DNA from: Pseudomonadota bacterium
Lineage (GTDB): Bacteria > Pseudomonadota > Gammaproteobacteria > Legionellales > Legionellaceae
DNA: 51,126 bases
NCBI GenBank assembly: GCA_020051095.1
Contig: JAGVJN010000011.1
Span: 1 to 51,126 of the forward strand
Direction: 5' to 3'
The position numbers and the translations under genes were made by a program. Positions 49,200-51,126 of the stretch are shown here, one piece after another. Within the stretch, counting starts at the first letter, position 1, and each line of letters opens with the position of its first letter. Under the pieces are notes generated by a model. The model ran no database searches. It saw only the letters and a program-made list of their open reading frames with translations, and had not been told where the DNA came from.

Positions 49200-49220
49200 T
49201 ATCTAATAATAATCTCTTAA

Positions 49221-49249
49221 AAGCCGCTTGATTAAGCGGCTTTTTTTTT
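49221..49249 (+). terminator. Rho-independent terminator of pilA
   Basis: AAGCCGCTT-GATT-AAGCGGCTT is a perfect stem running into nine T residues, 22 bp after the pilA stop. All parts of an intrinsic terminator are present. Confidence 0.95.
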
Positions 49250-49257
49250 GCCTAGAA

Positions 49258-49403
49258 GATCGCTTTGTAGCAGTCCAGAAGATCGATGCGCACAAATTAG
49301 AAACAAATCGTGAAGCTAATAAAGGGAGAGCAGAACGAAGAAAACCAGTGAAAAATTTTAACGTGACATCGATCTGGATTGCTTCGCTTATGCTCGCAAC
49401 GAC
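49258..49403. repeat. Palindromic intergenic repeat, copy 2 (degenerate)
   Basis: The right arm at 49368-49403, read in reverse, starts GTCGTTGCGAGCATAAGCGA and continues AGCAATCCAGATCGAT. This matches copy 1 at 21218-21253 over most of its length. The left arm at 49258-49287 is a decayed version (GTAGCAGTCCAGAAGATCGAT in part). An unrelated 80 bases separate the arms. It fills the gap between the pilA terminator and the pfp 3' end. Confidence 0.65.
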
Positions 49404-49421
49404 TGGCCATCTTGAAAATTT

Positions 49422-49454
49422 TACCCGGGAGTATTTTTATAATAACCCCGGGTA
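49422..49454. terminator. Hairpin at the pfp 3' end
   Basis: TACCCGGG at 49422-49429 pairs with CCCGGGTA at 49447-49454, an 8-bp GC-rich stem five bases after the pfp stop on its strand. TAAAATTTT follows, which is only weakly T-rich. It is a possible terminator for pfp. Confidence 0.5.
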
Positions 49455-49458
49455 GATA

Positions 49459-50682
49459 TTATTTAGCCAATTGATTTTTTAATCGGACATAGACGGGTAA
49501 GCCGTTTTCATAAGGGGGATAGGCTTCTCCCTGGATGAGTGGTAACAAATAGCGACGGCAGGCATCGGTAATACCAAAGTTATCGGCTCGTATATATTCT
49601 TTGGGCATGGCTTTTTCCACATTGGCAACTTCGGATAAGGGCACATGATCAATGGCCCATTCATAGGGCTCATCGTTAAGCCGTTTGATAATGGGCATAA
49701 TCGCATTTTTACCGGCAAGTGCTAGTTCAACGGCCGCCTTGCCTAGGGCATAAGCATGATCCACATCCACTTGGGAGGCAATATGACGCGCAGCCCGTTG
49801 CAGATAATCAGCCACTGCCCAATGGTATTTATGTCCCAATTCGTCTTTGACCATTTGCGCAATGGTTGGCGCAACCCCGCCTAATTGGGCATGACCAAAG
49901 GCATCGCGGGTGCCGGCATCGGAAATAAATTGACCTTCGTGATTGCGTATTCCTTCAGAGACAACCATGACACAATAGCCATGTGTTTTCACACAGCGAT
50001 CGACTTCTGCCAGCACTTTATTTTTATCAAAAACCACTTCAGGAAATAATATAAGGTGTGGGGGGAGATTGGGATTGGTGTTTGCTAACCCGCTGGCCGC
50101 GGCAATCCAGCCAGCATGACGTCCCATCACTTCTAAAATAAAGACTTTGGTGGACGTTGCTGCCATGGAAGCGACATCAAAACCGGCTTCTAACGTCGAA
50201 ATGGCAATGTATTTGGCCACCGAGCCAAATCCTGGACAATTATCAGTAAAGGGTAAATCATTATCCACGGTTTTGGGGATGCCAATACAGGTCATGGGGT
50301 AATCCATCTCACGGCTAAGTTGGGCCACTTTATTCGCCGTATCTTGAGAGTCACCGCCGCCATTGTAAAAGAAATAGCCGATATCATGTTGTTTAAAGAC
50401 ATTAATAAGTTGCTTATATTCTTCGATATTATTTTTTAATTTATAACGACATGAGCCAAACGCGCCCGAAGGGGTATGCTTTAGGGCAGCAATACTGGCA
50501 TCAGATTCAAGCGATGTGTCTATTAACTCGTTATTTAAGGCACCAATGATGCCATTTTTGGCAGCGAATACTTTGCCGATTTTATCCGCATGTTGACGGG
50601 CGGTTTCAATCAGACCGCAAGCCGATGCGTTGATGACAGCGGTGACACCACCGGATTGAGCATAGATAGCATTTTTAGGCAT
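49459..50682 (-). CDS. pfp: 6-phosphofructokinase, pyrophosphate-dependent type
   Basis: This enzyme phosphorylates fructose 6-phosphate, reversibly if PPi is the donor. The 407-residue protein has the donor-site loop YNGGGDSQDTANKV and the GIPKTVDNDLPFTD motif, where Lys replaces the Gly found in ATP-type GIPGTIDND and marks PPi users. The substrate motif is EVMGRHAGWIAAAS. PPi dependence is thus inferred from motif residues. The gene stands alone on the minus strand; AAAGGG precedes the ATG. Confidence 0.9.
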   Translation of the reverse strand: MPKNAIYAQSGGVTAVINASACGLIETARQHADKIGKVFAAKNGIIGALNNELIDTSLESDASIAALKHTPSGAFGSCRYKLKNNIEEYKQLINVFKQHDIGYFFYNGGGDSQDTANKVAQLSREMDYPMTCIGIPKTVDNDLPFTDNCPGFGSVAKYIAISTLEAGFDVASMAATSTKVFILEVMGRHAGWIAAASGLANTNPNLPPHLILFPEVVFDKNKVLAEVDRCVKTHGYCVMVVSEGIRNHEGQFISDAGTRDAFGHAQLGGVAPTIAQMVKDELGHKYHWAVADYLQRAARHIASQVDVDHAYALGKAAVELALAGKNAIMPIIKRLNDEPYEWAIDHVPLSEVANVEKAMPKEYIRADNFGITDACRRYLLPLIQGEAYPPYENGLPVYVRLKNQLAK

Positions 50683-50748
50683 GCATATATCCCTTTTCGA
50701 GTGAAAAAGGATATTATACAGGTTGTATGTGGCAACGGAAGGGTGGGG

Positions 50749-50997
50749 TTATATCTTATTTACCATATCGGTTACTTCACTGATGTCCAAATCGCCTTTT
50801 GTATCTTCAAGGCCCACTTCCTTGAGCACGCCATCAGCCAGCTTACCAACCTCATTACCTATACCCGTATTACCCAAAACACCATCAACTGTATTACCTA
50901 AGCTTTCGCCTATCCCTTTAGATTCCCCTTTTGCGTTACCCCCTGTTAGCCCTCCTAAGCCATCTAACAAGCCGCTACTTTTGTCATTATCAGGCAT
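50749..50997 (-). CDS. Small Gly-rich acidic protein, unassigned
   Basis: This is an 82-residue product of low complexity, rich in Gly, Asp, Leu and Val, with spaced units such as LLDGLGGLTGG, ESLGNTVDGVLGNTG and KLADGVLKEVG. There is no signal peptide or membrane helix. GGAGG lies six bases before ATG 50997; a start nine codons earlier was rejected. I do not recognise a family. No gene is seen in the remaining 129 bases to the window end. Confidence 0.6.
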   Translation of the reverse strand: MPDNDKSSGLLDGLGGLTGGNAKGESKGIGESLGNTVDGVLGNTGIGNEVGKLADGVLKEVGLEDTKGDLDISEVTDMVNKI

Positions 50998-51126
50998 ACA
51001 AACCTCCAGTTGACAATTATCCAAACATAATAGAGCTCTTGCATAACCTCAAGGATTGATTAAACTTGCTTCCTTTTGGCAAGGATGTTGATGAAGTTTG
51101 AAGAGATCAAAGAAGAGTCATTGGAA

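Noticed and set aside
49228..49455. 75-codon frame after pilA
   Set aside because: It starts in the pilA terminator and runs through the decayed repeat; no ribosome-binding site.

Overview
The window looks like a chromosomal segment of a moderately AT-rich, flagellated gammaproteobacterium. A member of the order Legionellales (Legionella or a relative) is the best guess. The reasons are: an AhpC/AhpD pair divergent from OxyR, sigma-54-type elements in front of flagellar genes and the pilin gene, a sigma-28-type promoter in front of a flagellin whose full reading frame would be 475 codons, a PPi-type phosphofructokinase, and several effector-like proteins that I cannot assign to a family. The order-level call is inference; no rRNA gene is present to test it.

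Layout. 1-3393 (minus): mfd, cut by the window edge. 3431-13867 (plus): flgBCDEFGHIJKL, the complete rod, ring, hook and junction operon, behind a consensus sigma-54 promoter, with a second consensus match at the end of flgF. 13.9-14.45 kb: a small secreted cysteine-rich protein behind a sigma-28-like element. 14.5-16.9 kb (minus): a type I-secreted protein with a LapA-like N-terminal module and a DUF4114 domain. 16.96-19.06 kb: ahpC-ahpD (minus) divergent from oxyR (plus). 19.1-22.5 kb: a 209-bp imperfect palindrome, two unassigned effector-like genes and a smaller palindromic repeat. 22.5-29.1 kb (minus): lnt, leuS-lptE-holA-nadD and an internally deleted mscS-family remnant. 29.2-31.05 kb (plus): a class-3-lipase-like protein and a chagasin-type (I42) protease inhibitor. 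31.05-35.1 kb (minus): fliC-flaG-fliD-fliS, in which fliC carries an in-frame amber codon. 35.1-40.3 kb: a K+-channel-like protein, accD-folC-dedD-cvpA, uspA and a small secreted Gly/Pro/Trp-rich protein. 40.5-44.0 kb: prfB, with its programmed +1 frameshift, lysS and a membrane protein. 44.2-48.5 kb: a cold-shock protein, a short-chain dehydrogenase, an LplT-like MFS transporter, hemF and a 2-oxoglutarate/Fe(II)-type oxygenase. 48.6-51.1 kb: pilA with a sigma-54 promoter and upstream TGTC repeats, a second copy of the palindromic repeat, pfp and a small Gly-rich protein.

How it fits together. Two clusters encode the flagellum: hook-basal body genes under sigma-54, and filament genes under sigma-28. 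The sigma-28-like element before the secreted cysteine-rich protein suggests this unrecognised gene is switched on with the filament. The filament gene itself is broken by one TAG codon while the rest of its frame is intact, so the copy sequenced is either a recent loss-of-filament allele, a readthrough case or a base error. The most interesting non-gene structures are the two families of long imperfect palindromes, several hairpins that overlap ribosome-binding or start regions (before leuS, the lipase and the DUF4114 gene), and the ordered TGTC repeats upstream of pilA. I did not find tRNA or rRNA genes, CRISPR arrays, transposases or prophage genes.
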